Positions 18,751-27,217 of a stretch of 64,000 bases of DNA are shown in pieces. This stretch comes from Campylobacter ornithocola (lineage in GTDB: Bacteria; Campylobacterota; Campylobacteria; Campylobacterales; Campylobacteraceae): positions 1,426,001 through 1,490,000 of the forward strand of contig NZ_CP053848.1 of the NCBI RefSeq assembly GCF_013201605.1. The letters run 5' to 3'. Under the pieces are notes generated by a model. It was not told the DNA's origin, made no database searches, and saw only the letters and a list, made by a program, of their open reading frames with translations. Position numbers and translations under genes: made by a program. Within the stretch, counting starts at the first letter, position 1; each line of letters opens with the position of its first letter.

Positions 18751-18778
18751 TATTGGCATTGTGCCAATATTAGTTTTT
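18742..18778. terminator. Bidirectional terminator between ADP-ribosyltransferase gene and peb3
   Basis: A perfect 17-base stem (18742-18758 with 18762-18778) around a three-base loop, with A-run before and T-run after, works in both directions. It contains the stop codons of both convergent genes (18748-18750 and 18770-18772). Confidence 0.85.
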
Positions 18779-19525
18779 TCTCCAGCCATATTTTTCAAAA
18801 ATTTCTTTTACTTCATCACTGCTTAGATAGTTTATAAAATCTTGTACTTCTTTGCTTGAATTTTCTTTAGCAACCACATTTAAGGTTCTATATACTACTA
18901 AATCTTTTTCAATAGCTACTGCTGTTCCTATATCTGGATTGCTTTTTGACCAATCAATCCAAGTTATCCAAGCATCGGCTTTATTTTCAGCAAAAAGTTT
19001 TCTAGCGCTACCACTATTTGGAGTAAATGCAACAATATTTGATCTAAAATTAGCAATAGTTTGGATATTTTGAGTTCTTCCTATCATATCTTCCCAAACA
19101 CCCGTTCCTGAAGTATTGCTTTTTCCAGCACCCTCTGGCACAACAATTCTTACTTTTTTATCAGCTAAATCTTTTAAACCTTTAATCTTTAAAGGATTTC
19201 CTTTTTGAGTTAAAATAATTGCTTCTCTAAAATATAAAGGCTTAATTTTATTTACATCAAAGTCTTTTTCAAAATCACTAGCTATTGCTAATGCAGATTG
19301 ATCTGAAGCACCAAATAAAATATCCGCGTCTTTTTTAGCTTTTTCAAACCAAGTAGCTTGTGGTCCAAAATTTACATTAATTTTCACTCCTGTTTTTTCG
19401 CTATATTTAGATGCTACATCTTTTAAAGCAGTATGCGGGCCACCTGGTCCATAAAGATTAATATCTGCATTTGCTAAACTAACAAAAATCACACAAGCAC
19501 TAAATAAGCTAAGAATTTTTTTCAT
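18770..19525 (-). CDS. peb3: Major antigenic peptide PEB3 / AcfC-like periplasmic binding protein
   Basis: The 251-residue protein has a signal peptide (cleavage after SLANA, near residue 20) and a type II periplasmic-binding-protein fold. From memory it is very close to C. jejuni PEB3 (NLYGPGGPHTALKD, NFGPQATWFEKAKKDADILFG, GKSNTSGTGVWEDM). PEB3 is an immunogenic dimeric adhesin-type protein related to Vibrio AcfC and binds small phosphate/carboxylate ligands. The glycosylation sequon I recall in C. jejuni PEB3 (DFNVS) reads DFDVNK here, so it is lost. Position next to lpxB matches C. jejuni. Confidence 0.93.
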   Translation of the reverse strand: MKKILSLFSACVIFVSLANADINLYGPGGPHTALKDVASKYSEKTGVKINVNFGPQATWFEKAKKDADILFGASDQSALAIASDFEKDFDVNKIKPLYFREAIILTQKGNPLKIKGLKDLADKKVRIVVPEGAGKSNTSGTGVWEDMIGRTQNIQTIANFRSNIVAFTPNSGSARKLFAENKADAWITWIDWSKSNPDIGTAVAIEKDLVVYRTLNVVAKENSSKEVQDFINYLSSDEVKEIFEKYGWRKN

Positions 19526-19555
19526 TATTTCTCCTAAAATTAAATTAAGAGTGAA

Positions 19556-19561
19556 ATTATA
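19556..19561 (-). promoter_or_regulatory. -10 box for peb3
   Basis: TATAAT read on the minus strand, about 30 bases before the peb3 ATG, with an AGGAG ribosome site between. peb3 therefore probably has its own promoter and does not depend on cdt transcription. Confidence 0.5.
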
Positions 19562-19589
19562 CGATTTAAAAATTAATCCGCTACAACAA

Positions 19590-19627
19590 ATACAAAAATT
19601 AACTTGTCTAGTTAGTAAACAAGTTAA
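19590..19627 (-). terminator. Terminator of cdtABC
   Basis: A nine-base stem (TTAACTTGT/ACAAGTTAA, 19599-19607 with 19619-19627) overlaps the cdtC stop codon and is followed on the minus strand by a run of five T. It separates cdt from peb3 transcription. Confidence 0.6.
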
Positions 19628-20199
19628 TAAAGCGGAGTTGCTTCTACTATTGCTGGAGTAAAAAACATTAGCTCATTTAAATCTAAAAATAATGCCGGGT
19701 CTAAAGTACAAGGTTGTATGCCAAAACGATTTTCTATGGGAACATTTGGATTGAAAAATGTTACCATACACTCTCTACCACCTTCAACCAAAGATCTAAT
19801 TTGAACAGCAGGAGTTGTAGTTGGCATTATAGAAAAAACAGTTTCTAATTTAGCGTCATTTAGGTCACTTGAGCAAGATTTAGTACCAAAAAAACCACTT
19901 TCTAAAATAGCCAAACAAAGATCATCATCACTTGGGTGTATAAACTGAACATACCCAAAAGGCAAATCTTCTGCCAACTCATCCTTCTTTTTTAAATCAT
20001 CACTTAAAATTATTTCTTTTAAAATCCAATTTTGATCTTCTAATTTAGAAGAAGTCTCTCTAAAAGGGCTTAAAGAAATTCCAGTTTCTAAAGATCTTAT
20101 AGCAAACATAGGGGTAAAGTCAGGCAAATCTCCTTGAGAAGGATCTATGGCATATGAAATATTCAACAATGCAAAAAATGTAATTAATAATTTTTTCAC
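19624..20199 (-). CDS. cdtC: Cytolethal distending toxin subunit C
   Basis: The 191-residue subunit has a signal peptide (about 1-17) and a ricin-type beta-trefoil body. With CdtA it forms the cell-binding half of the toxin that delivers CdtB. Recognisable parts are DFTPMFAIRSLETGISLSP and the NRFGIQPCTLDP region near the C-terminus. It is last in the cdtA-cdtB-cdtC operon, nine bases after cdtB, and has no premature stop. Confidence 0.93.
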   Translation of the reverse strand: MKKLLITFFALLNISYAIDPSQGDLPDFTPMFAIRSLETGISLSPFRETSSKLEDQNWILKEIILSDDLKKKDELAEDLPFGYVQFIHPSDDDLCLAILESGFFGTKSCSSDLNDAKLETVFSIMPTTTPAVQIRSLVEGGRECMVTFFNPNVPIENRFGIQPCTLDPALFLDLNELMFFTPAIVEATPLY

Positions 20200-20208
20200 A
20201 ATAATCTC

Positions 20209-21015
20209 CTAAAATCTTCTAAAATTTACTGGAAAATGATCAGATGCTAAAAAAGTTCGAAGACCAGCTAAAGCTAAAACTGCAAGTATTGCAGGAGGAT
20301 TGTAAAGCCTTGTTGTATCTGAATTTCCAGTAACGGCATAATCTATAACTCTTTGTGCGCTTGTTTGCGTAAAAGATGGAGGTGATACTATATTTATACG
20401 CGATCTTACTCCAGTATCTAATATAGAAACTAAATCGCTAGGAGTTCTATTGAAATCACCCATAATCATCCAGTTAATTTGTGGCATATTTCTAAAATGC
20501 ATATCAACTGCATTTACTATAGCACCAGCATCGTTACCAGTTCTTGCTAAAGCATGTACACTAAAAAATACATCATTCCCTATACGAATTCCTATTATAG
20601 GACGAGACACAACAGTTGGTGGTGGCAATACTATAACCTCATCAGCTCTAATTCTACTAACTATTGCCATATTTACACGATTTGCACCAACATCCACTCT
20701 TGAATAATATATAAAAACATTATTTGGACGGGATAAAGTCCCTAAATTCCATTCATACTCGTGTATGGGAATTCCCACTCCCACAGGCTGAACTTGCCTT
20801 GGAGTCATAACTGCAGTAGTCGGTAAAACCCCTGCTTCTTGAACAGCTAAAATATCCAAAGGATTATCACCGCTTATTAACTGTCTAATGCTTATATTCC
20901 ATTTGCTTTCAGTGGCAGCTGAAGAACCTTGCAAATTCCAAGTTCCGACATTATAATTTTCTAAAGCCCCAAAAGTTAAATTGATAATAAAAACCAAAAA
21001 TAATATTTTCTTCAT
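20209..21015 (-). CDS. cdtB: Cytolethal distending toxin active subunit B
   Basis: The 268-residue subunit is a DNase I-like nuclease/phosphatase that causes DNA damage and G2 arrest in host cells. A signal peptide (about 1-17) precedes the NVGTWNLQGSS start of the catalytic fold. All expected active-site residues are present: Glu60 (AVQEAG), His154 (SVHALARTGND), Asp187 and Asn189 (MGDFNRTP), Asp225 and Asp259-His260 (SDHFPVNF). The toxin therefore looks intact. Eight-base gap from cdtA. Confidence 0.96.
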   Translation of the reverse strand: MKKILFLVFIINLTFGALENYNVGTWNLQGSSAATESKWNISIRQLISGDNPLDILAVQEAGVLPTTAVMTPRQVQPVGVGIPIHEYEWNLGTLSRPNNVFIYYSRVDVGANRVNMAIVSRIRADEVIVLPPPTVVSRPIIGIRIGNDVFFSVHALARTGNDAGAIVNAVDMHFRNMPQINWMIMGDFNRTPSDLVSILDTGVRSRINIVSPPSFTQTSAQRVIDYAVTGNSDTTRLYNPPAILAVLALAGLRTFLASDHFPVNFRRF

Positions 21016-21023
21016 ATTAACTC

Positions 21024-21824
21024 CTATCTATAAGGTCTTTTAGCTGTAAAAGTAGGTACTGTTATATACCATTGTCTATCTAAATTTTTCTCTCCAGATT
21101 TCAAGCAATTTGTCAAATAAATGTTAAAAAAACTAAAACTAAAATCTTTCATTACATTAGAAATTGGCGTTTGTATACATTGTTGTGTAGCAAAATTTTG
21201 TATTTGATAAGCTCCATTACTCATAGGAAATAATTTCCAAAATTGTGCATGATTGCTTTGATCACAAGGATAATGCACTATTCCATTTCCATACGCATTT
21301 AAACAAGTATTTGTTTTAACATTCTTAATCACAACCATATCATTAGGAAATTCTATCAACTGCCAAACTCTAGCATCACCAAATGGTTTGCTATTATACA
21401 AACTATAACCCCAAATCCAATTTCCAGGCGCCAAAGCCCATACAGTTAAAGCTGCTCCATTTGGATTCATAATAGTTACAAAATCACTCGGAAAACCTCT
21501 GTTTTCAAAAACAGCAACATCATTAAATTGTTTTTCGCTTTTTAGTCTTGGCAAGGGACCTTTTAAAGCATTATCACCTTTAAAAGTATTTGTTTTAATC
21601 AAAGGTGGTTGCAATGGAATCTGAGGAACCAAATCAGAACCATCAACCAAAGTTGGATTTTTTTGTTTTACAGGTGGTATTGGATTTTTACCTATTTTTA
21701 AAGGATCACTATCATTTATAGCACCAAAAGAACGCCCTAAAGGATTAAGTTGCTCCTTAGAAGAACATGCCGTAAAAAACAGCATAAATATGCTAAACAT
21801 CATTATAAAATTAATTTTTTGCAT
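21024..21824 (-). CDS. cdtA: Cytolethal distending toxin subunit A (lipoprotein)
   Basis: The 266-residue subunit has a lipoprotein signal with lipobox FTAC and Cys20 as the lipidated residue. A proline-rich linker (about 40-85) is followed by a ricin-like beta-trefoil lectin domain (about 100-255) with paired tryptophans in the NWIWGYSLY and ARVWQLIEF region. CdtA and CdtC bind the target cell. It is the first gene of the operon and has an AGGATGG ribosome site. Confidence 0.94.
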   Translation of the reverse strand: MQKINFIMMFSIFMLFFTACSSKEQLNPLGRSFGAINDSDPLKIGKNPIPPVKQKNPTLVDGSDLVPQIPLQPPLIKTNTFKGDNALKGPLPRLKSEKQFNDVAVFENRGFPSDFVTIMNPNGAALTVWALAPGNWIWGYSLYNSKPFGDARVWQLIEFPNDMVVIKNVKTNTCLNAYGNGIVHYPCDQSNHAQFWKLFPMSNGAYQIQNFATQQCIQTPISNVMKDFSFSFFNIYLTNCLKSGEKNLDRQWYITVPTFTAKRPYR

Positions 21825-21951
21825 ACTTCCATCCTTAATTTTTTAAATCTTAAAATATAAATATATTAACATAATTTTTAAATAATTTTGATAAAAAATA
21901 TCATTTAATAAAATATTATTAATTTTATAAAATATTTAAAAAATGAATTGT
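21825..21951. other. AT-rich divergent gap between cdtA and pepT
   Basis: About 160 bases of nearly pure A/T between two divergent starts. It must hold the cdtABC promoter, but the low complexity gives several TATnAT-like matches, so I do not assign it. I see no gene, no Fur-type palindrome and no stable hairpin. Confidence 0.5.
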
Positions 21952-21957
21952 TATAAT
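21952..21957 (+). promoter_or_regulatory. -10 box for pepT
   Basis: TATAAT ends 30 bases before the pepT ATG at 21988, and an AAAAGGA ribosome site lies between. The AT-rich setting lowers certainty. Confidence 0.42.
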
Positions 21958-21987
21958 TTATTAATTTTTAATACAAAAGGAAAAATT

Positions 21988-23214
21988 ATGGATATTGTTC
22001 AAAGATTTATAAACTACACCAAGATTAACACCACTACAAGTAGAGAAAATGGTGCTAAAGGTATTATGCCATCGAGTCCTAATCAAATGGAACTTGCAAA
22101 ATTACTCGAAAAAGAACTACAAGAGTTAGGTTTAAAAGATATAAAAAGAAGAGAAAATACTATTACCACAGCCCTTTTACCAGCCAATACTCCAAATGCC
22201 CCAAAAATAGCCTTTTTCGCACATTTAGACACAAGTATGGAGCAAACCAATGATACCAAAGCACAAATTACTAAATATCAAGGTGGAGATATATGCTTAA
22301 ATAAAAACTTAGATCTTTATCTAAAAGAAAGCGAATTTAAAGAGCTTAAAAACTATATAGGAGATGATATCATTCACACTGATGGCACAAGTTTACTTGG
22401 AGCTGATGATAAAGCGGCCATTGCAGCTATTATGGATATGCTTGAGTTTTTTGTAAAAAATCCTGATATTAAACATGGTGATATTTATGCTTGCTTTTTA
22501 CCTGATGAAGAGCAGGGTTTAAGAGGAGCAAAAGCTTTTAATATAAAGGAAATTGATGCTGATTTTGGGTATTGTTTAGATTGTTGTGAGATTGGAGAGT
22601 TTATTTATGAAAATTGGAATGCAGGAGATTGTGAAGTAGAATTTACAGGAAAGTCTGCTCATCCTATGAGTGCCAAAGGAAAATTAGTTAATTCTTTACT
22701 TTTGGCACATAAATTTATCTCTATGCTTCCAAATGGCGAAGCACCTGAATATACGGAAAACAAAGAAGGATATTTTTGGGTTAAAGAACTTAAAGGAAAT
22801 AGTGCTAAAACTACTTTAAAAATAGACATTAGAGAATTTGATGATGAAAAATACAAACAAAGAATGCAATTTTTACAAGATTTAAGCGATAGTTTTAAAA
22901 AGCTATACGGAGAAGAAAGAATTAACATTAAGCTTAACGATCGTTATAAAAATGTCTTTAATAGTCTAAAAACAACCGAATCTTTACCTATTAAACTTGC
23001 CTTACAAGCTTATGAAAATTTAAATATCAAAACTAAAATCATTCCTATGCGTGGAGGATATGATGGAGCGGTGCTTTCAGAAAAAGGCCTGCCTTGTCCA
23101 AATATCTTTACCGGAGCACATAATTTTCACTCTATTTATGAGTATTTACCTGTTAAATCTTTAAAAGTAGCAAGCAAAGTAATACAAGAAATCATCATTC
23201 TAGCTGCAAAATAA
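21988..23214 (+). CDS. pepT: Peptidase T (tripeptide aminopeptidase)
   Basis: The 408-residue M20 zinc peptidase removes N-terminal residues from tripeptides in the cytoplasm. The metal-binding motifs are visible: AHLDTSMEQ, DGTSLLGADDKAAIAA and PDEEQGLRGA, followed by the dimerisation lid with GKSAHPMSAKGKLVNS. I choose the ATG at 21988 because AAAAGGAAAAATT precedes it; the frame stays open 15 codons further. It is convergent with the DcuC-type gene and fits a peptide-using metabolism. Confidence 0.95.
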   Translation: MDIVQRFINYTKINTTTSRENGAKGIMPSSPNQMELAKLLEKELQELGLKDIKRRENTITTALLPANTPNAPKIAFFAHLDTSMEQTNDTKAQITKYQGGDICLNKNLDLYLKESEFKELKNYIGDDIIHTDGTSLLGADDKAAIAAIMDMLEFFVKNPDIKHGDIYACFLPDEEQGLRGAKAFNIKEIDADFGYCLDCCEIGEFIYENWNAGDCEVEFTGKSAHPMSAKGKLVNSLLLAHKFISMLPNGEAPEYTENKEGYFWVKELKGNSAKTTLKIDIREFDDEKYKQRMQFLQDLSDSFKKLYGEERINIKLNDRYKNVFNSLKTTESLPIKLALQAYENLNIKTKIIPMRGGYDGAVLSEKGLPCPNIFTGAHNFHSIYEYLPVKSLKVASKVIQEIIILAAK

Positions 23215-23242
23215 ATTTAAGCCTTAAAAGGCTTAAATTTAT
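23211..23242. terminator. Bidirectional hairpin between pepT and dcuC-like gene
   Basis: A 13-base perfect stem (23211-23223 with 23230-23242) around a six-base loop covers the stop codons of both convergent genes. The loop-proximal pairs are G-C rich and the outer part is A/T, which would work in either direction. Confidence 0.65.
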
Positions 23243-24531
23243 AATAGCACAAAAGCGATTACAACTACTGAAACAACACAACCTAAAGCAGTTCTTTTAA
23301 CAATTTCTAAAGGACTTACTCCTGCTATAGCTGAAACGATAATACAAGCTCCTAAAATAGGCGAAAGGTATCTTCCAAGCACTGCTGACATTGCCACTGC
23401 AGTACCAAGTTTAACTTGATCAAAACCAAGATCTTGAGCATGAATAGTTACAGCCTTATTAAATGCCATAGCAGCAGCATCACCACTACCTGTAACCATA
23501 GCCATTAAAAATGGTATAAAGGTTCCACCAAAACGCACATAATGCTGTTCGTTTTTAAGCCATTCTATGATGATATCAATCACCCCACATGCTTTTAAAC
23601 CTGCAACAAAAACACTAGCTGCTATAATAATTCCTATAATTTCTGCATAAGATTTCCCCATACCATTGAAAAACTCTTTAAAAATGCTATCAGGTTTACT
23701 CATGGTTACTACCAAAGCTATGATTGCACCTAAGAGCATAGCTTCAGCAACTCCAACTTGTTTTGTCCATACTAAAAACTCATAATTATGCAAAGGACTT
23801 GCACCTATGATTAAAACAACCAAAGGTACTAAAGGCATAAGTGCATAAAACACATTTACTTTTTCGATATTATCTTCAACTTTATTTTGATTAGCTACTT
23901 CAAAAACTTGCCCTTTTTGATAATCTTTAAAAACTATTGCCATAATCATCAAAGAAATCATCACTATCACTCCTGCGGTTAATGCATTTGGAGTTTGAGT
24001 TAAGACAATTTCTTGTATATTTTTTCCAGAAATTTCTGAAATCAAAGCAGTATGAGAAACACCTGGACTTAAAATTCCTCCTATAGTTCCACAAAGCACT
24101 GTTGATGCTGCCATGGCAGGCTTTATACCTGAAGCCATTAAAAGCGGTATTAAAGTCGCACCAACTGCTGCTGCACACCCTGCTGCTGAAGGTATAGCTA
24201 TAGCGATAAAAAAAGTCACCATAAAAGCGAGCGGGATCAAGAAAAATCCTACATTTTTCAAAGGTGTTGTAAGTAATCTAACCAAATGCTTATCACACTT
24301 AGTCACTTTCATCACAAAAGCAAAGCCCATGCTTGCACAAATTGCTTTAATCAAAGCAGGTTGCACCATAGCATGAGTAAAAGCACTCAAAGCTTCAATA
24401 GGTTTAAATGAAACCAAGCACAAAATAAAACCAACGCTAATTAAAGCTGTTTTTGTCTCTACTTTTTTAATAAGCAAATAAACCACAGCCACAATACCAA
24501 AAATCGCAGCTAAAAGATAAAAAGTTTGCAT
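23239..24531 (-). CDS. DcuC-type anaerobic C4-dicarboxylate carrier
   Basis: The 430-residue protein has about 12 membrane helices and resembles DcuC (IT superfamily). Family-like stretches are SAAGCAAAVGATLIPLLMASG, TIGGILSPGVSHT and the C-terminal TGSGDAAAMAFNKAVT. DcuC proteins export succinate or exchange it for fumarate, malate or aspartate. The next gene upstream, pepE, releases aspartate from dipeptides, so the pair may feed aspartate/fumarate metabolism; this link is inference. Confidence 0.85.
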   Translation of the reverse strand: MQTFYLLAAIFGIVAVVYLLIKKVETKTALISVGFILCLVSFKPIEALSAFTHAMVQPALIKAICASMGFAFVMKVTKCDKHLVRLLTTPLKNVGFFLIPLAFMVTFFIAIAIPSAAGCAAAVGATLIPLLMASGIKPAMAASTVLCGTIGGILSPGVSHTALISEISGKNIQEIVLTQTPNALTAGVIVMISLMIMAIVFKDYQKGQVFEVANQNKVEDNIEKVNVFYALMPLVPLVVLIIGASPLHNYEFLVWTKQVGVAEAMLLGAIIALVVTMSKPDSIFKEFFNGMGKSYAEIIGIIIAASVFVAGLKACGVIDIIIEWLKNEQHYVRFGGTFIPFLMAMVTGSGDAAAMAFNKAVTIHAQDLGFDQVKLGTAVAMSAVLGRYLSPILGACIIVSAIAGVSPLEIVKRTALGCVVSVVVIAFVLL

Positions 24532-24540
24532 TTTTCTCCT

Positions 24541-25248
24541 TTAGATTTTAGTTATTTGATTGACTTTTAAATACTCTATACTAAAAGGATAGCTAAGCTT
24601 TAACACATCATGATAGCCTATGATTTTCAAGCTATCATCTTGTACTTTTAATGCAGAACCCTCCGGTATAGCATAAACAATATCTTTTGGATTAGTTAGT
24701 AAAAACTCTTCTAAACGCTCTTCCCTACTTTCTCCATTATGTCCAGGAAATTTTCCACTAATAAAATGAGGGTTGATTTGATAAGGAAAGATTCCTAAAC
24801 TATCAAAACTTTTTGGCATAACGATAGGCATATCATTAGTTGTTTTTATACTAAGTCCTGCTATATTCGAACCTGCACTCCAACCTATATAACAAGCTCC
24901 TTTTTTAATACGCTCTTTTAAAACTTCAAGTAAATCATTTTCATATAATTTATGCAAAAGCATAAAGCTATTACCTCCACCTACTAAAAAAACTTTTGCA
25001 TTTAAAATCGCTTCTTTTAAATTTTCAAAACAATGTAAAGATTTAATATTATCTTTTTTTAAGCCTTCTTTTACCTTAGCCTCATAAGCATCATAAGTCC
25101 TTCTAACTCCTGCGTAAGGTATAAAAAGAATTTCTTCATCAATCATAAAATTTTCTTTTAAAAAATCATCTATAAATTCTCTAGTATGACTTAAATATGC
25201 ACTTTCTTTATAGCCAGAAGCACTAAAAAGTAAAAGTTTTGACATCAT
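24541..25248 (-). CDS. pepE: Peptidase E (alpha-aspartyl dipeptidase)
   Basis: The 235-residue S51 serine peptidase cleaves dipeptides with N-terminal aspartate. The nucleophile lies in YIGWSAGSNIAG, preceded by the FLVGGGNSF motif, and NPHF supplies a catalytic-region histidine. It is nine bases upstream of the DcuC-type gene and reads in the same direction, so aspartyl-peptide breakdown and dicarboxylate transport are probably co-transcribed. Confidence 0.9.
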   Translation of the reverse strand: MMSKLLLFSASGYKESAYLSHTREFIDDFLKENFMIDEEILFIPYAGVRRTYDAYEAKVKEGLKKDNIKSLHCFENLKEAILNAKVFLVGGGNSFMLLHKLYENDLLEVLKERIKKGACYIGWSAGSNIAGLSIKTTNDMPIVMPKSFDSLGIFPYQINPHFISGKFPGHNGESREERLEEFLLTNPKDIVYAIPEGSALKVQDDSLKIIGYHDVLKLSYPFSIEYLKVNQITKI

Positions 25249-25364
25249 TCTTTCCTTTTAAAAAATTAATCAAAAACTATAATTTTAATATTTAAAAAAT
25301 GAAAAAACAATTTAATAATAAAAATATTGTATTACTTGTGTTAAAATTTAAAAAAGGAATAAAC

Positions 25365-26138
25365 ATGAAAGAAATTTTAATAACAAACGATGATGGCTAT
25401 GAAAGTGAAGGATTAAAAAAACTTATTAAAATGCTAAGAAAGCATTTTAAAGCTAAAATCACCATAGTAGCTCCTGCTAGTGAAAAATCAGCATGCTCGC
25501 ACTCTATAACACTAACCAAACCTTTAAGATTTTACAAAGTTGGCAAAAGATTTTACAAGCTTGATGATGGCACACCTGCTGATTGTGTTTATCTTGCTTT
25601 GCATGCTTTATATAAAAAGCGTTTGCCTGATCTTGTGATAAGTGGGATTAACAAAGGTGCTAATGTAGGCGAGGATATAACCTACTCAGGAACTTGTGCG
25701 GGTGCCATGGAAGCAGTACTTCATGGAATTCCTGCTATTTCTTTATCACAATTTTACAAAGATAGCCAAAAAGAGCTTAATTATAAACTTGCTTTAAAAC
25801 TTACTAAAAAAATAGTCAAAAATATCTTTGAAAAAGGCTTTCCTCTAGATAAAAAAGAATTTTTAAATATCAACTTTCCTTCAAATAAAACAACCTTTCA
25901 AGGCTTAAAAATTTGCAAGGCAGGTAAAAGAATTTATAGTTATGAAGCACATTCAAATACAAATCCAAGAGGTGTAGAATACTACTGGCTAGCCGCTGCT
26001 AATCTTGACCATGAAAATGAAAAAGACTCAGATATAGCACTTTTAAAACAAGGTTATGCTACGATCACACCTATAATGCTTGATCTAACAGCTTATAAAC
26101 AAATGAAAAATCTCAAAAAATGGATGAAAAATGGATAG
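25365..26138 (+). CDS. surE: 5'-nucleotidase SurE
   Basis: The 257-residue metal-dependent phosphatase acts on nucleoside monophosphates. It starts MKEILITNDDGYESEGL, with the metal-binding Asp pair NDD, and contains APASEKSACSHSIT, the DGTPADCV motif and SGINKGANVGEDITYSGT. The ATG at 25365 follows AAAAAAGGAATAAAC; a further-upstream ATG in frame lacks a ribosome site. It is the first of four overlapping genes. Confidence 0.95.
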   Translation: MKEILITNDDGYESEGLKKLIKMLRKHFKAKITIVAPASEKSACSHSITLTKPLRFYKVGKRFYKLDDGTPADCVYLALHALYKKRLPDLVISGINKGANVGEDITYSGTCAGAMEAVLHGIPAISLSQFYKDSQKELNYKLALKLTKKIVKNIFEKGFPLDKKEFLNINFPSNKTTFQGLKICKAGKRIYSYEAHSNTNPRGVEYYWLAAANLDHENEKDSDIALLKQGYATITPIMLDLTAYKQMKNLKKWMKNG

Positions 26139-26784
26139 ATACACGCGTATAAAATGGCTTGTTAATGAAGAAAATTTTATTAAATTTCAAAATACCAAAG
26201 TTTTAGTTTGTGGTTTGGGTGGAGTTGGCGGAATTTGTGTTGATGCACTTTTTAGAAGCGGCTTTAGCAATCTGACCTTAATCGATACGGATAAATTTGA
26301 AACTACTAATCAAAACCGCCAACTTCATAGCGAAAATATAGGCGAGGAAAAAGCTAAGGTTTTTGAACGTATTTATAATGCCAAAGGTATAGTTAGTAAA
26401 ATCGATGATGAGTTTCTGAAAAGTTTTGATCTAAGCGAATTTGATTTAATCATTGATGCGATTGATGATATACCTGCTAAGGTCGCTTTGGCTAATTTAG
26501 TTGATTTAAAAAAGCAAATTTTTATCTCATCAACTGGTGGAGCTAGAAAGCTTGATCCAACGCGTATTAAAACGACAAGCATATTTAAAACACATGGCGA
26601 TGCTTTAGCTAAAAAATTCCGTTATGAGCTTAGAAAATCAGGCTTTAAAGGGGATTTTGATGTGGTATTTTCAGATGAAGAAGCTCATTGTAAAGATCTT
26701 GGCTCATTTATGGGTGTGACAGCCTCTTTTGGACTTGCTTTAGCTTCTTTGGCTTTAAGGAAAGTGCTTGATAAGAAAGCTTGA
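26131..26784 (+). CDS. ThiF/MoeB family protein, TcdA-like
   Basis: The 217-residue E1-like ATP-using enzyme has the nucleotide-binding GLGGVGGICVDALFRSG, the D-x-F-E-x-T-N-x-N-R-Q segment and an IDAIDDIPAK motif. Closest by pattern are TcdA-type tRNA threonylcarbamoyladenosine dehydratases, which cyclise t6A on tRNA. It is shorter than E. coli TcdA (about 270) and lacks an obvious C-terminal extension. It overlaps surE by eight bases. Confidence 0.82.
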   Translation: MDRYTRIKWLVNEENFIKFQNTKVLVCGLGGVGGICVDALFRSGFSNLTLIDTDKFETTNQNRQLHSENIGEEKAKVFERIYNAKGIVSKIDDEFLKSFDLSEFDLIIDAIDDIPAKVALANLVDLKKQIFISSTGGARKLDPTRIKTTSIFKTHGDALAKKFRYELRKSGFKGDFDVVFSDEEAHCKDLGSFMGVTASFGLALASLALRKVLDKKA

Positions 26785-27217
26785 TATAAAAGACTTAGCT
26801 TCTTGCATCAAGCTTTTTAAGCAAAGCGTATCCACTCTTTGTAAAAATGATTATACAAAAGAGCAAATTCATGCATGGATTAATATAGACCAAAAAGTTT
26901 GGGAAGAAAAATTTCAAAATCAACTAGGCTTTGTTTATGAAGAAAAAGGCCAAATCATATCTTTTATAAGTATAAATTTAGAAGAAAAAACACTCGATCT
27001 TTGCTTTACTCATGGAAACTATGCTCATCAAGGTTATGGCAAAGCTTTATTAGAATTTGCTCTTAAAAACTACCCTTATAGTGAAATTTATACTTTTGCT
27101 AGCCTTAGTGCTAAAAATTTCTTTTTAAAAGCAGGATTTAAAATCATCAAAGAAAACATTGCTATAAGAGATCAACAAGAATTGAAAAATTTTTTAATGA
27201 AAAAGGAAATAAATTGA
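26768..27217 (+). CDS. GNAT family N-acetyltransferase
   Basis: The 149-residue protein has a GNAT fold with the acetyl-CoA loop in GNYAHQGYGKALLEFAL and the closing ASLSAKNFFLKAGFK segment. Substrate unknown. The start is a TTG at 26768 inside the end of the preceding gene, with an AAGGAAAG ribosome site; no ATG in frame gives a full domain. The stop overlaps the beta-lactamase start. Confidence 0.86.
   Translation: MIRKLDIKDLASCIKLFKQSVSTLCKNDYTKEQIHAWINIDQKVWEEKFQNQLGFVYEEKGQIISFISINLEEKTLDLCFTHGNYAHQGYGKALLEFALKNYPYSEIYTFASLSAKNFFLKAGFKIIKENIAIRDQQELKNFLMKKEIN

Noticed and set aside
20450..20707. Open frame opposite cdtB
   Set aside because: It is a shadow of cdtB with no ribosome site and no recognisable family; cdtB has full catalytic residues.
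21825..21951. Fur box for cdtABC
   Set aside because: The gap is AT-rich but has no 7-1-7 palindrome like that at 17899-17913.
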